Below the pieces are notes generated by a model, which did no database searches, was not told the DNA's origin, and worked only from the letters and a program-made list of their open reading frames with translations. DNA of 64,000 bases from UBA5069 sp964560495 (GTDB lineage: Bacteria > Chloroflexota > Anaerolineae > Caldilineales > Caldilineaceae). Location: the NCBI GenBank assembly GCA_964560495.1, contig CAZLMM010000016.1:1-64000 (forward strand), written 5' to 3'. The position numbers and the translations under genes were made by a program. Below are positions 25,637 through 35,664 of the stretch, in pieces. The first letter of the stretch is position 1. The number at the start of each line of letters is the position of its first letter.

Positions 25637-28525
25637 TCAACTTGACGTAACCGCCGAGGCCAGCCGCACGGCCTCATCCAGGGACATGCCAGCTCCCATG
25701 CGCCAGCTGCGCTCCAGGTCATTTGGCTCGACCATGGAGCGCAGCCTTGCCACATTTTCCCGATGCTCATCGAGCTGATGGCCAGTGAGCTGTGTATGGT
25801 ATTCCGCCTGCAATGCTTCTGCAGCGGCATAGAGACGCGCCGCCTCTGAAAATCTCTTTTGCGCCACGGCAAGACTCGCCACATGTTCTACCGAGGCCAA
25901 CATGCCCAATCGATTGTTCAGCTCTTGCCGCACCAGCAAACTCTCTTGGTGGTAACGTGCAGAGGCGACCAGGTCGCCCTGGCGCAGGGCGAGATCTCCC
26001 AGGCTAGAAAGAACATGTCCCATACTCAACTTGTCGCCCCTGGCGCGGCACAGCTCTAACCCTTCGCTGAGCAGTACGATAGACTGGGCATAATCGCCCA
26101 GCCGGGTGGAGACGACCGCCAAGTTGTTGAGCAGCGAACTCAAATCCGCGCTGGTGATTTCCGGCGTACGACGATAGATTTTCAGACACTCAGTGAGCAG
26201 GCGATGGCTCTGCGCCAGATCACCGCTGCGCGCAATCGTCAACCCGAGGAAATGAAGCGTCGTTGCTTCGAGCTTGCCGTTCCCCAGAGGGTGCGCCGAT
26301 TGCAAGGCAGCTTCATGATGCCCGCGTGCGGCCATCAAGTCGCCCTGCATTGCTGCAAACGAGCCAGCAAGGTTATGCATATAAATGTACATCTCTGGCG
26401 CAAGATCCTTTGCATGGTTGATTGCCCGCAGATACCATTCATAGCCCTCGCGCAGCCGCCCGTGAATCTGCCAGTAGCGTTGCAGGCTTTGGGCGATGAC
26501 GGCGCCGAAGGCAATTTCGGCGGGCGCAGCGTCAACGCGCAAAGAAAACGCCAACGCCGCCGAAAGATTCGCATCCTCGGCTGCGAGTCGCGCGCTCCAC
26601 TTGGCCTGACCGGCCGTGCTAAACTCGGGATAGGCTCTCTTGGTCAATTGCGCGTAATAGGCCGCATGCTGAAGGCGCAGGGTCGTTTCCTCTTCTGGCG
26701 ACAAAAGCCCAGCTGCATACTGCCGAACGATGCTCAACATCTGCAGATAGATTGTTTCATCGCCCCCGGATTCAAGCTGCTGCACCAGGCTGTGATCCAC
26801 TAAGCCTGTCATCGTATCCAGGACATCTATGTCGCTGTTGGGGGCGCAGACTTTCTCGACGGCTTCCAGGCTAAAACGACCGGCGAAAACAGCCAGGCGC
26901 ACAAAAAGATGTCGTTCTTCCAGCGACAAGAGCTGATAACTCCAATCGAGAGTGGCGCGCAGAGTGCGTTGACGTTCAGGCAGGCGAGAATCTGCAAAGA
27001 AAGTCAACTGTTCGCGCAAACGTCCCAACATGGCTTGCGGCGTGAAGAGTTTGCTGCGCGCTGCGGCTAATTCCAGCGCCAGAGGCAACCCATCAAGATG
27101 GACGCACAGCTCTGCAATCGCGGCGGCATTCTCCCGATTGAGCACGAACGTTGGTTTACTGGCGCGGCTGCGCGTCAAGAAGAGATTGACTGAGGCATAG
27201 CGCGTCAAGGTCTCTGGGTCATCGAATTCCTCAGCCTTTGGCACAGGAAGGGGCGTCACGATAAATTCACGTTCACCGTAGACATGGAGCAATGCCCGAC
27301 TGGTGACCATGATGCTCAACCCGGGCGCGGTCGCCAGGAGATCGGTCACTACGGGGGCGCCTTCAATCAGGTGTTCGAAATTGTCAAGGAGGAGCAGGAT
27401 GTGTTTCTCATGCAGCCAATCGCGTAGAGTCTCCAACGCACTGTTCTGCGGCGCCTGCTTAACCCCCAGCGTATTGACAATGGCAGACGAAATCGACTGC
27501 GGGTCGGAGGTCGCAGTCAGCGACGCCAAAAACACTCCATCGGGAAACAGGGGTGTCTCATCGAGGAGAAGACGCGCGGCCAATTCGAGGGACAGACGCG
27601 TTTTGCCGCTGCCGCCAGGTCCGGTCAGGGTGATAAGACGGATGCGGCCGTCATTCGTGCTCAACAAGCTACGCAGTGCGGCCAGCTCCGTCTCACGCCC
27701 AATAAAGCTCGTCAATTGCGCTGGCAGGTTGTTTGGCGGTGCAGTTGATCGGGGCGATGGTTGACTGTCAGGCGACGGTTGTGAAAAGACGGGGAGCGGC
27801 GGAGCGGCGGCGGTCAGCAACTGGCGCGCAATGCTGTCATAGAGCGCGCTGGTTTCCACCGTGGGCGACACATCGAGTTCGTGGCGCAGACGGTGCGCAA
27901 AGCGACGATAGTCCAGGAGAGCGCCCGGCCCATCCCCGCTCTGCACACGCAACGCCATGAGGGTGCGCACCACATCTTCCCGCAGAGGGTCGTGCTGAAG
28001 CAGCAGACTGGCATGGTTGATGGCTGCGGTGTAGTCGCCCGCAGCGCGCTCGGCTGCTATCAGCTGCTGCAGTGCATCAAAAAAGAGGGTGCGCAGCCGC
28101 TCACGCCCAAAATAGATCCACTCCTCAAAAAGCTCGGGCAACAGATCGCCCGCATAGAGTTGCACAGCCTGGCGCAATTGTGCCGAGTCAGCGCACAACT
28201 CCTCGAAGGCTTGCACATCCAGCCAATAGCTGGCCTGGGGATTCCATTGTACAGTGAATGCGTCGGCCAATATCCAAGGGCAATCCTGCGGGGTGGGCGG
28301 CAGGGCGCGCCGTAATTCGTACAGATGACGCCGCAGATTGCCCCGCGCCTCATCCTCGCTCACATCCGGCCAGATGGTGTAGGCCAACGCAGCGCGCGGC
28401 GTCGCTGTGTTACGGTTGAGAAGAAGATGCGCCCAGAGAGGCAGCGTCTTAGGCAGGGCTGTGAACCTAAGCGGTCGCCCATCCACCTCCAGGCGCAAGC
28501 CGCCAAGTAGATAAATGACGAGCAT
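25637..28525 (-). CDS. SARP/AfsR-like regulator: BTAD, NB-ARC ATPase and TPR domains
   Basis: A 962-residue signalling regulator. Residues 1-90 form an OmpR-like winged-helix DNA-binding region (LRLEVDGRPLRF, then ARGNLRRHLYELRRAL). About 95-240 is the BTAD helical domain. An NB-ARC/STAND ATPase follows with FIGRETEL, Walker A GPGGSGKT at 302-309, a Walker B-like LLLLDNFEHL, and VTSRALL. From about 600 to the end are tetratricopeptide-like helices. The gene begins six bases after gltD, so it is likely part of the gltBD transcript, which hints that nitrogen status may be involved. Target genes and ligand are unknown. All STAND motifs appear intact. Confidence 0.88.
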   Translation of the reverse strand: MLVIYLLGGLRLEVDGRPLRFTALPKTLPLWAHLLLNRNTATPRAALAYTIWPDVSEDEARGNLRRHLYELRRALPPTPQDCPWILADAFTVQWNPQASYWLDVQAFEELCADSAQLRQAVQLYAGDLLPELFEEWIYFGRERLRTLFFDALQQLIAAERAAGDYTAAINHASLLLQHDPLREDVVRTLMALRVQSGDGPGALLDYRRFAHRLRHELDVSPTVETSALYDSIARQLLTAAAPPLPVFSQPSPDSQPSPRSTAPPNNLPAQLTSFIGRETELAALRSLLSTNDGRIRLITLTGPGGSGKTRLSLELAARLLLDETPLFPDGVFLASLTATSDPQSISSAIVNTLGVKQAPQNSALETLRDWLHEKHILLLLDNFEHLIEGAPVVTDLLATAPGLSIMVTSRALLHVYGEREFIVTPLPVPKAEEFDDPETLTRYASVNLFLTRSRASKPTFVLNRENAAAIAELCVHLDGLPLALELAAARSKLFTPQAMLGRLREQLTFFADSRLPERQRTLRATLDWSYQLLSLEERHLFVRLAVFAGRFSLEAVEKVCAPNSDIDVLDTMTGLVDHSLVQQLESGGDETIYLQMLSIVRQYAAGLLSPEEETTLRLQHAAYYAQLTKRAYPEFSTAGQAKWSARLAAEDANLSAALAFSLRVDAAPAEIAFGAVIAQSLQRYWQIHGRLREGYEWYLRAINHAKDLAPEMYIYMHNLAGSFAAMQGDLMAARGHHEAALQSAHPLGNGKLEATTLHFLGLTIARSGDLAQSHRLLTECLKIYRRTPEITSADLSSLLNNLAVVSTRLGDYAQSIVLLSEGLELCRARGDKLSMGHVLSSLGDLALRQGDLVASARYHQESLLVRQELNNRLGMLASVEHVASLAVAQKRFSEAARLYAAAEALQAEYHTQLTGHQLDEHRENVARLRSMVEPNDLERSWRMGAGMSLDEAVRLASAVTSS

Positions 28526-28531
28526 TATCAG

Positions 28532-30025
28532 TCATGGCAGACTCGTCCTGCCCATGAGCCAGCGGTCGACTTCGCGGGCTGCGCCGCGGCCTTCGTTGAT
28601 GGCCCACACCACCAGGCTCTGGCCGCGGCGCATGTCGCCGGCAGAGAAGATGCCCTCTACGCTGGTGTGGAACCTGCCGTGATCAGCCTTGACATTGGAG
28701 CGAGCATCTCGTTCTACGCCAAGCTGATTCAGCAACTGGTCTTCTGGCCCACGGAAGCCCATAGCCAACAAGACCAATTGGGCCGGCCACACCTCCTCTG
28801 TGCCGGGGAGTGGCTCGAAGGTCATGCGCCCTTCGACAAATTTCATGTTGACCTTGACCGTGTGCAATTCCTTCACATGGCCGCGTTCGTCACCCACGAA
28901 CTTGGTGGTGGAGATCTGATAGGTGCGTGGGTCGGCGCCGAAGCGGGCCGCTGCTTCCACCTGGCCGTAATCCATCTTGTAGACGCGCGGCCACTGGGGC
29001 CACGGGTTGTCCAGCGCACGCTCGTCGGGCGGGCGCGGCACGATCTCGAACTGGGCCAGACTGCGACAACGATGACGCAAGGCTGTGCCCACACAGTCAG
29101 TGCCAGTGTCGCCGCCGCCGATGACGATGACATCTTTGTCTCTGGCGGAGATATAATAGCCGTTCTGTGACGTTCCCGTGCGTCCATCCAACAGATGCTT
29201 GGTGTTGCCGCGCAGGAAGTCCATGGCGTAATGGATGCCCGTCAGTTCACGACCTGGAATGGGCAAATCATTTGGTTTGGTTGCGCCGCCGCATAGAACG
29301 ATTGCGTCGAACTCGGCGCGCAGCCTGGCAACTGGATAATCTTTGCCCACTTCGCAGTTGACGACAAAGCGCACACCTTCGGCTTCCAGCAGCTCGATGC
29401 GACGCTGAACCACCAGTTCTTTGTCCAACTTCATGTTGGGGATGCCGTACATGAGCAGGCCGCCGGCCCGGTCAGCCCGCTCGAAGACAGTGACCCAGTG
29501 CCCTGCCTTATTGAGCTGGGCGGCGCAGGCCAGCCCTGAGGGACCGGAACCCACGACTGCTACTTTCTTGCCGGTCCGTACAGGCGGCGGCTCGGGTGCA
29601 ATCCAGCCCTCTTCGAAGCCCTTCTCGACGATGGATAACTCGATGTTCTTGATAGTGACCGGCGGGTCGTTGATGCCCATCGTGCACGAACCTTCGCACG
29701 GAGCAGGACAGACGCGCCCGGTGAATTCGGGGAAATTGTTGGTCTTGTGCAGGCGATGGAGCGCCTCGCGCCAGAGACCGCGGTAAACCAGGTCGTTCCA
29801 TTCGGGGATCAGGTTGTTGATGGGACAGCCCGCCGCCATGCCGTTAATCAACTGGCCGGCGTTGCAAAAAGGAACGCCGCAGTCCATGCAGCGTGCGCCT
29901 TGCAGACGCAGCCGGTCATCGGCCAGGTGCAGGTGAAATTCGTTCCAGTCGCCGACGCGTTCGAGGGGGTCGCGCTCTGCCGGCGTTTCACGGACATACT
30001 CAAGAAATCCAGTAGGTTTGGCCAT
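28532..30025 (-). CDS. gltD: Glutamate synthase (NADPH) small subunit
   Basis: A 497-residue GltD that passes electrons from NADPH through FAD and Fe-S clusters to GltB. The N-terminal cluster-binding cysteines lie in CMDCGVPFCN and CPAPCEGSC. The FAD site is VAVVGSGPSGLACAAQL, and the NADPH site is VIVIGGGDTGTDCVGTA. The C-terminal GDMRRGQSLVVWAI is the standard end of the FAD domain. The ATG at 30025, behind GGGGAGATGAGTG, is preferred to a GTG one codon upstream. It lies 483 bases after gltB; a Uma2 gene remnant occupies part of that gap. Confidence 0.95.
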   Translation of the reverse strand: MAKPTGFLEYVRETPAERDPLERVGDWNEFHLHLADDRLRLQGARCMDCGVPFCNAGQLINGMAAGCPINNLIPEWNDLVYRGLWREALHRLHKTNNFPEFTGRVCPAPCEGSCTMGINDPPVTIKNIELSIVEKGFEEGWIAPEPPPVRTGKKVAVVGSGPSGLACAAQLNKAGHWVTVFERADRAGGLLMYGIPNMKLDKELVVQRRIELLEAEGVRFVVNCEVGKDYPVARLRAEFDAIVLCGGATKPNDLPIPGRELTGIHYAMDFLRGNTKHLLDGRTGTSQNGYYISARDKDVIVIGGGDTGTDCVGTALRHRCRSLAQFEIVPRPPDERALDNPWPQWPRVYKMDYGQVEAAARFGADPRTYQISTTKFVGDERGHVKELHTVKVNMKFVEGRMTFEPLPGTEEVWPAQLVLLAMGFRGPEDQLLNQLGVERDARSNVKADHGRFHTSVEGIFSAGDMRRGQSLVVWAINEGRGAAREVDRWLMGRTSLP

Positions 30026-30221
30026 CACTCATCTCCCCACAAGGCGCGACCCGGCAAGACGCCGGCGCGGATAAATTCGCAAAACAGCAACCTCGCTATC
30101 CTGAAAACACCTTTGCCACAGAGAGCACAAAAAAATCGCAAAGACATTTCCAGTGTCGTCTGTAGCACGCATGAACGTATTGCCACTCTGGGTGCTCCGG
30201 GCCTCCAGAGTGTGACAACTG

Positions 30222-30356
30222 TCAGCTCCCCTTGATCTGCTTCAAGATTTCCATGGCCGACGGCAGCGGGTCCTCCCACAGCCAGTCGACGGCAAGCCAG
30301 AAGCCAGGCAGGACAGCAGCATGATAGATGAATTCGTCCCGCTTCTCCACCGTCAT
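30222..30356 (-). pseudogene. Uma2-family C-terminal remnant between gltB and gltD
   Basis: A 44-codon open frame ends in a natural stop at 30222. Its residues LPGFWLAVDWLWEDPLPS closely match what I know of the C-termini of Uma2 (DUF820) proteins, where LPGFWL is followed by W-L-W and a proline pair. The catalytic PD-(D/E)XK core is absent, so it cannot be active. A complete Uma2 gene is at 43188. The rest of the gap (30029-30221 and 30357-30507) holds only low-complexity words such as CACAGAGAGCAC. This looks like an insertion that has mostly decayed. Confidence 0.6.
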
Positions 30357-30507
30357 TATATCATTCGCCACTCAGCCCCTCCTACAATATCAAGTGGTTG
30401 CAAGGGATTGAACGGCGCCGAATTCTCCCTTTCGCACTCGAAAAACTCGGCCACCGTTCAAGCCGCTGCAAATATAGCGGTCTCAACTCAAACTGGATAC
30501 ACCCACT

Positions 30508-33500
30508 TCAGTTCCCGCCGACGCGCAAGACATCGCGCTTGTTGCTCTCGAAAGCAGCCATGACCGCCTCTTCGCCGCTCAGCCCCTGTTGTTGCACCTG
30601 GCTGAAGGCCTCCAACATGCGCTTATAGTCATTGGGGAGCACCTTGACGAACTTGGGCAACAACTCATCCCAGCGAATGAGCACCCGCCAGGCCAGATCG
30701 CTATTGGTATACTCAGCGTGCTTTTGGACAAGCGCCTTCAACTCAGCGATCTCGTCTTCATCACCTACATCCACCAGCCCAACCATTTCGTAGTTGACTC
30801 GTGTGTGGAAGTCGCCATCCCAATCCAGAACATAGGCGACCCCACCAGACATGCCTGCGGCGAAGTTGCGCCCTGTCTTGCCAAGCACGACGACGCGACC
30901 ACCAGTCATATACTCGCAGCCGTGGTCGCCCACACCCTCGACGATGGCCGTTGCGCCGGAATTACGCACACAGAAGCGCTCGCCGGCGACGCCGCGGATA
31001 TAGGCCTCGCCATCGGTCGCGCCATAGAGCGCGACATTGCCCACGATGATGTTCTCCTCGGCGCGAAAGGTGCTGCCTTCAGGCGGATACACAATGAGTT
31101 TGCCGCCGGATAGTCCTTTGCCGAAATAGTCGTTGCCGTCGCCCTCCAGTTCCAGTGTGATACCTGGAGGGACGAAAGCGCCAAAACTCTGGCCAGCAGA
31201 ACCTTGCAGGTGAAAATGGATCGTATCTTCTGGCAGACCAGCCGCGCCGTAGCGCCGCGTCACTTCGCTACCCACCATTGTGCCGACAACGCGATTGACA
31301 TTGCGCACCTTGACCTTTGCCTTGACCTTTTCGCCTCGCTCCAAAGCCGGTTGCGCCAACTCCAGGAGAGTGGTCACATCCAACGCTTTGTCCAGGCCGT
31401 GATCCTGGGCGATCTGGCAATAGCGGCCGACATCATCAGCCGCCTGCGGCTCCCACAACAGCGCAGAGAGATCGATGCCGCTGGCTTTCCAATGGTCAAT
31501 GGCTTTGCGCGCTTCCAGCTTATCCACGCGCCCCACCATCTCGTTGAGGGTGCGGAAGCCCAATTTCGCCATGATCTCGCGCAGCTCTTCGGCGACGTAG
31601 AACATAAAGTTGACTACATCTTCCGGCTCGCCCATGAACCGCTTGCGCAGGTCTGGGTTCTGGGTGGCGACGCCTACCGGACAGGTGTCCAGGTGGCAAA
31701 CGCGCATCATGATGCAGCCCAGGCTGACCAACGGGCCGGTGGCGAAGCCGAACTCTTCCGCGCCCAGGAGCGCAGCGATGGCGACGTCGCGCCCGGTTTT
31801 GAGCTGGCCGTCGGTCTCCAAGGCCACGCGGCTGCGCAGATTGTTGAGCACCAACGTCTGGTGGGTTTCGGCGACGCCCAGCTCCCAGGGCAGACCGGCG
31901 TGCTTGATGCTGGACTGGGGCGATGCGCCGGTGCCGCCGTCGTGACCGGAGATGAGAATGACATCAGCATGGCCCTTGGCGACGCCGGCTGCAATCGTGC
32001 CAACGCCTACCTCTGACACCAACTTGACGCTGATGCGCGCATGATGATTGGCGTTCTTCAGGTCGTGGATCAGTTCCGCCAAGTCCTCGATGGAGTAGAT
32101 GTCGTGGTGAGGGGGCGGCGAGATCAGTCCCACGCCTGGCGTTGAGTGGCGCACCTTAGCGATCCACGGGTAGACCTTCGCGCCCGGAAGTTGACCTCCT
32201 TCGCCCGGCTTGGCGCCCTGAGCCATCTTGATCTGCAGCTCGCGCGCGTTGACCAGATAGTCACTGGTGACGCCGAAACGGCCCGAGGCGACCTGCTTGA
32301 TGGCGCTATTCTTACTATCGCCAAGGTCGTTGCGCCAGGAATAGCGAGCCGGGTCTTCACCGCCTTCGCCTGTATTGCTCTTGCCGCCGATGCGATTCAT
32401 GGCAATAGCCAGCGTCTCGTGGGCCTCCTGACTGATTGAGCCATAGCTCATGGCGCCGGTCTTGAAACGCTTGACGATTTCGCTGGCCGGCTCCACCTCT
32501 TCGATGGGGATAGGACTGTCGGCAAACTTGAAGTCCAGGAGAGCACGTAGCGTGCAGAACTCCTTCTCCTGCGCGTTGACCAGGCTGGAGTACTCCTTGA
32601 AGATTTTGTAACCCTTGCTCCATACAGCGTCGTCGCGCTGGCGCACGGCGTATTGCAGTTTATGGATCGTTTGCGGGTTGAAGAGATGGCGATCGCCACC
32701 AGCGCGCCACTGATAGTAGCCGCCCGCCTCCAGCGCCTCTGGCTCATCTTGACGATCTGGGAAGGCGCGCTCATGGCGCATCTTGACTTCTTCGAAAATT
32801 TGCTTCAGGCCAATGCCCTGGATGCGGGTCGGCGTCCAGGTGAAGTACTTGTCCACAGTCGCCTGATTCAAGCCCAGGGCCTCGAAAATTTGCGCGCCGC
32901 AGTAGCTTTGGAGGGTGCTGATGCCCATCTTGGAGCAGACCTTGACAATGCCCTTGAGACAGGCTTTGATGTAGTTGGCCCGCGCCTTATCATAGGACAC
33001 GTCTGTGACAAGGCCCTGGGCGATCATGTCATAGATGGTCTCGTAGGCCATATAGGGGTTGATGGCGGTGGCGCCATATCCAATGAGCAGCGCAAAGTGA
33101 TGCACTTCACGTGGTTCGCCCGATTCCACAACAATGGCGCATTGGGTGCGCGTTTTGCGGCGGATGAGATGGTGATGGAGACCGGCGGTGGCCAACAGCG
33201 CAGGAATCGGCGCCTTCTCCGAATTCACTCCTCGGTCCGAAAGGACGAAGATGTTGACGCCCTGTTCGATTGCCACATCGGCCAGGGCAAAAAGATCATC
33301 CAGCGCCTTCTCCATGCCCTGCCAGCCGTCGCGGATGGAGAAGAGCAGCGAAAGCTTCTGCGCCTTGTAGTGGCGCGTGCGGATTTGCGCGATCTTGGCG
33401 AGCTGGGTATTGGTAAGGATGGGATTCTTCAGACGAATCTGATGACAGTTCTCGGGCAGTGTTTCCAGGATGTTGCCTTCTGTGCCCATCATGACGTCGG

Positions 33501-35190
33501 TGGCGGTCACCAATTCCTCGCGAATGGCGTCCAGCGGTGGGTTGGTCACCTGGGCGAAGAGCTGGCGGAAGTAGGAATAGAGCAGTTGGGGCTGATCCGA
33601 GAGTACAGCAACAGGCGCATCATCGCCCATGCTGCCCAGGGCCTCAACGCCATTCTTGGCCATAGGGGCCATGAGCGTGCGCAGGGTCTCGAAGGTGTAG
33701 CCAAAGGCCTGCTGACGTTGGAGAACGCTGGCATGGTCATCGGCCTCATAGAGATCAGGCGGCGTGGGCAGATCATCGAGTTCCACCAGATTCTGGGCCA
33801 ACCACTCCTGGTAGGGAAAGGCCGCGGCCATGGTGCGCTTGATCTCTCCGTCGCTGATGATGCGCCCCTGGATCGTATCCACCAGAAACATGCGCCCTGG
33901 CTGCAGACGGGCCTTGTAGGCCACATTCTCGGGCGCGATCTCGTCGCCGAGCACGCCCACTTCCGAAGCCATGACCACGATGTCATCTTTTGTCACGTAA
34001 TAGCGTGAGGGACGAAGACCGTTGCGGTCCAGCACAGCGCCGACGACGGCGCCGTCTGTGAAGACGATGGAAGCCGGGCCGTCCCACGGCTCCATCATGG
34101 TGGCGTGATATTCATAGAAGGCGCGCAGCGCCGGGTCCATATTCTCGTGATTACTCCACGGTTCGGGGATCATCATCATAGCGACGTGGTGCAAGGGACG
34201 GCCCGCCAGGTGCAGAAACTCCAGGGCATTGTCGAACTGGGCGCTGTCGCTGCCATCTGGTTCGATGATTTGATGGGTCACCTTGTCCAGGTCGGCGCCA
34301 AAGAGGTCTGACTTGAGAACGGATTGGCGGGCATACATCCAGTTGATGTTGCCGCGGATGGTGTTGATCTCGCCGTTGTGAATCAGATAGCGATAGGGAT
34401 GTGCGCGTTCCCAACTGGGGAAGGTGTTGGTGCTGAAGCGTGAATGGACAATGGCAATCGCGGCCTCCACATCAGGGTCGCACAGGTCGGGATAGTAGGC
34501 GTCCACCTGCTCGGCCAACAACATGCCCTTGTAGACCATAGTGCGGCTGGAGAGACTGGCAACATAGAATTTGTCGCCTTGTTCGACGCCGTTGTAGCGA
34601 ATCGACTTTTCGGCGCGCTTGCGGATGACATAGAGCTTGCGCTCGAACGCCATGGCATCCTTGCCAACGAGCGCAGCGTCGTTCCGTGCAATGAAGATCT
34701 GGCGGATAAAGGGTTCGCCGGATTTGGCGGTCTCGCCCAGGGAGGAATTATCAGTGGGGACAGTGCGCCAGCCGAGGATATGCTGTCCTTCCTGTTGGAT
34801 GATCTCTTCGAAGCGCTGCTCGCAGATTCGACGCGCCTGTTCATCTTTAGGCAGAAAGATCATGCCAATGCCGTAATCACCCAGGCTGGGAAGCGTCATG
34901 CCCAGCTCGCCAGCGACGCGCCGGAGGAACTTATCGGGAATCTGGAGGTTGATGCCGGCGCCGTCGCCCGTGTTTGCCTCGCAGCCGCACGCGCCGCGGT
35001 GGTTGAGGTTGACCAGGACCGTCATGGCGCGCCGGACGATCTGATGGGATTTTTTGCCTTTGATGTTGACGACAAAACCAACACCGCAGGCATCTTTCTC
35101 ATACGCCGGGTCATACAACCCTTGTTTGGGAGGCAAACCGTTTTGGGAATGGAAAGGGTCGCCGGTGGCCTGATTCGAGTCGTAATTCAT
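30508..35190 (-). CDS. gltB: Glutamate synthase large subunit
   Basis: A 1560-residue GltB that makes two glutamates from glutamine and 2-oxoglutarate. The N-terminal nucleophile Cys35 (mature Cys1 after propeptide removal) lies in EKDACGVGFV, beginning the class II glutaminase domain. The central domain links to the FMN barrel (GAMSYGSISQEAHETLA and GHDGGTGASP). The 3Fe-4S cysteines are in CIMMRVCHLDTCPVG. The C-terminal GXGXG beta helix is seen from about residue 1300 (GATDGEAYIRG, GGRVVVLG). An AAGGAG site precedes the ATG. Length and motifs fit the bacterial NADPH enzyme. It is transcribed toward gltD and the SARP regulator. Confidence 0.96.
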   Translation of the reverse strand: MNYDSNQATGDPFHSQNGLPPKQGLYDPAYEKDACGVGFVVNIKGKKSHQIVRRAMTVLVNLNHRGACGCEANTGDGAGINLQIPDKFLRRVAGELGMTLPSLGDYGIGMIFLPKDEQARRICEQRFEEIIQQEGQHILGWRTVPTDNSSLGETAKSGEPFIRQIFIARNDAALVGKDAMAFERKLYVIRKRAEKSIRYNGVEQGDKFYVASLSSRTMVYKGMLLAEQVDAYYPDLCDPDVEAAIAIVHSRFSTNTFPSWERAHPYRYLIHNGEINTIRGNINWMYARQSVLKSDLFGADLDKVTHQIIEPDGSDSAQFDNALEFLHLAGRPLHHVAMMMIPEPWSNHENMDPALRAFYEYHATMMEPWDGPASIVFTDGAVVGAVLDRNGLRPSRYYVTKDDIVVMASEVGVLGDEIAPENVAYKARLQPGRMFLVDTIQGRIISDGEIKRTMAAAFPYQEWLAQNLVELDDLPTPPDLYEADDHASVLQRQQAFGYTFETLRTLMAPMAKNGVEALGSMGDDAPVAVLSDQPQLLYSYFRQLFAQVTNPPLDAIREELVTATDVMMGTEGNILETLPENCHQIRLKNPILTNTQLAKIAQIRTRHYKAQKLSLLFSIRDGWQGMEKALDDLFALADVAIEQGVNIFVLSDRGVNSEKAPIPALLATAGLHHHLIRRKTRTQCAIVVESGEPREVHHFALLIGYGATAINPYMAYETIYDMIAQGLVTDVSYDKARANYIKACLKGIVKVCSKMGISTLQSYCGAQIFEALGLNQATVDKYFTWTPTRIQGIGLKQIFEEVKMRHERAFPDRQDEPEALEAGGYYQWRAGGDRHLFNPQTIHKLQYAVRQRDDAVWSKGYKIFKEYSSLVNAQEKEFCTLRALLDFKFADSPIPIEEVEPASEIVKRFKTGAMSYGSISQEAHETLAIAMNRIGGKSNTGEGGEDPARYSWRNDLGDSKNSAIKQVASGRFGVTSDYLVNARELQIKMAQGAKPGEGGQLPGAKVYPWIAKVRHSTPGVGLISPPPHHDIYSIEDLAELIHDLKNANHHARISVKLVSEVGVGTIAAGVAKGHADVILISGHDGGTGASPQSSIKHAGLPWELGVAETHQTLVLNNLRSRVALETDGQLKTGRDVAIAALLGAEEFGFATGPLVSLGCIMMRVCHLDTCPVGVATQNPDLRKRFMGEPEDVVNFMFYVAEELREIMAKLGFRTLNEMVGRVDKLEARKAIDHWKASGIDLSALLWEPQAADDVGRYCQIAQDHGLDKALDVTTLLELAQPALERGEKVKAKVKVRNVNRVVGTMVGSEVTRRYGAAGLPEDTIHFHLQGSAGQSFGAFVPPGITLELEGDGNDYFGKGLSGGKLIVYPPEGSTFRAEENIIVGNVALYGATDGEAYIRGVAGERFCVRNSGATAIVEGVGDHGCEYMTGGRVVVLGKTGRNFAAGMSGGVAYVLDWDGDFHTRVNYEMVGLVDVGDEDEIAELKALVQKHAEYTNSDLAWRVLIRWDELLPKFVKVLPNDYKRMLEAFSQVQQQGLSGEEAVMAAFESNKRDVLRVGGN

Positions 35191-35664
35191 ACTTTTCTCC
35201 TTCTGATCCAGTCAAGCGCCAGAGAGTGAAACGAATAAGAATGAGTTCTTGCGATAAAGTGCAGATAGGAAAACAGTGTTGAGGCGAAGGTCGCTGCATC
35301 AGATCGACGATGCCGGCGGCGCACTCTATTACGCCCCATGCGCGGCAAGTCAGGCTACCGCGCCTGACCAACACGCGACAAGCACTATTTGATTACTCAG
35401 CATCTGCGTTCACTGATCGGAGTGATGGAGAGGAGACTTTCCGGCGCAACTCTGCGCGGCCTCACGCATGGATACGGGTGCAAGCAACCTGGGTTTTGGG
35501 GTGATCGTTCAACAAACCCAGTGTTTCCACAAGAATACCACAAGTCACAAAATCGATCAAACCTGGTTCTTGACCTTCCAAGAATTCCCGATATGCACAA
35601 ATAAGGAACGCGGATTGGGCTGGATTGAACGGATGTGGCCGATTTTCCTTCTGAATACCGGCGT
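35191..35664. other. 474-base intergenic region, no gene recognised
   Basis: This lies between the gltB start and the GH32 stop, both minus. No gene is supported; open frames here lack start sites and family resemblance. An 8-bp inverted repeat, CTGGGTTT at 35489-35496 and AAACCCAG at 35514-35521, could end the GH32 transcript. The stretch 35600-35645 is a loose, roughly 10-base-period run of ATCCGNNC-like words on the minus strand. The part nearest gltB should contain its promoter, but no convincing box pair was found. Confidence 0.4.
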
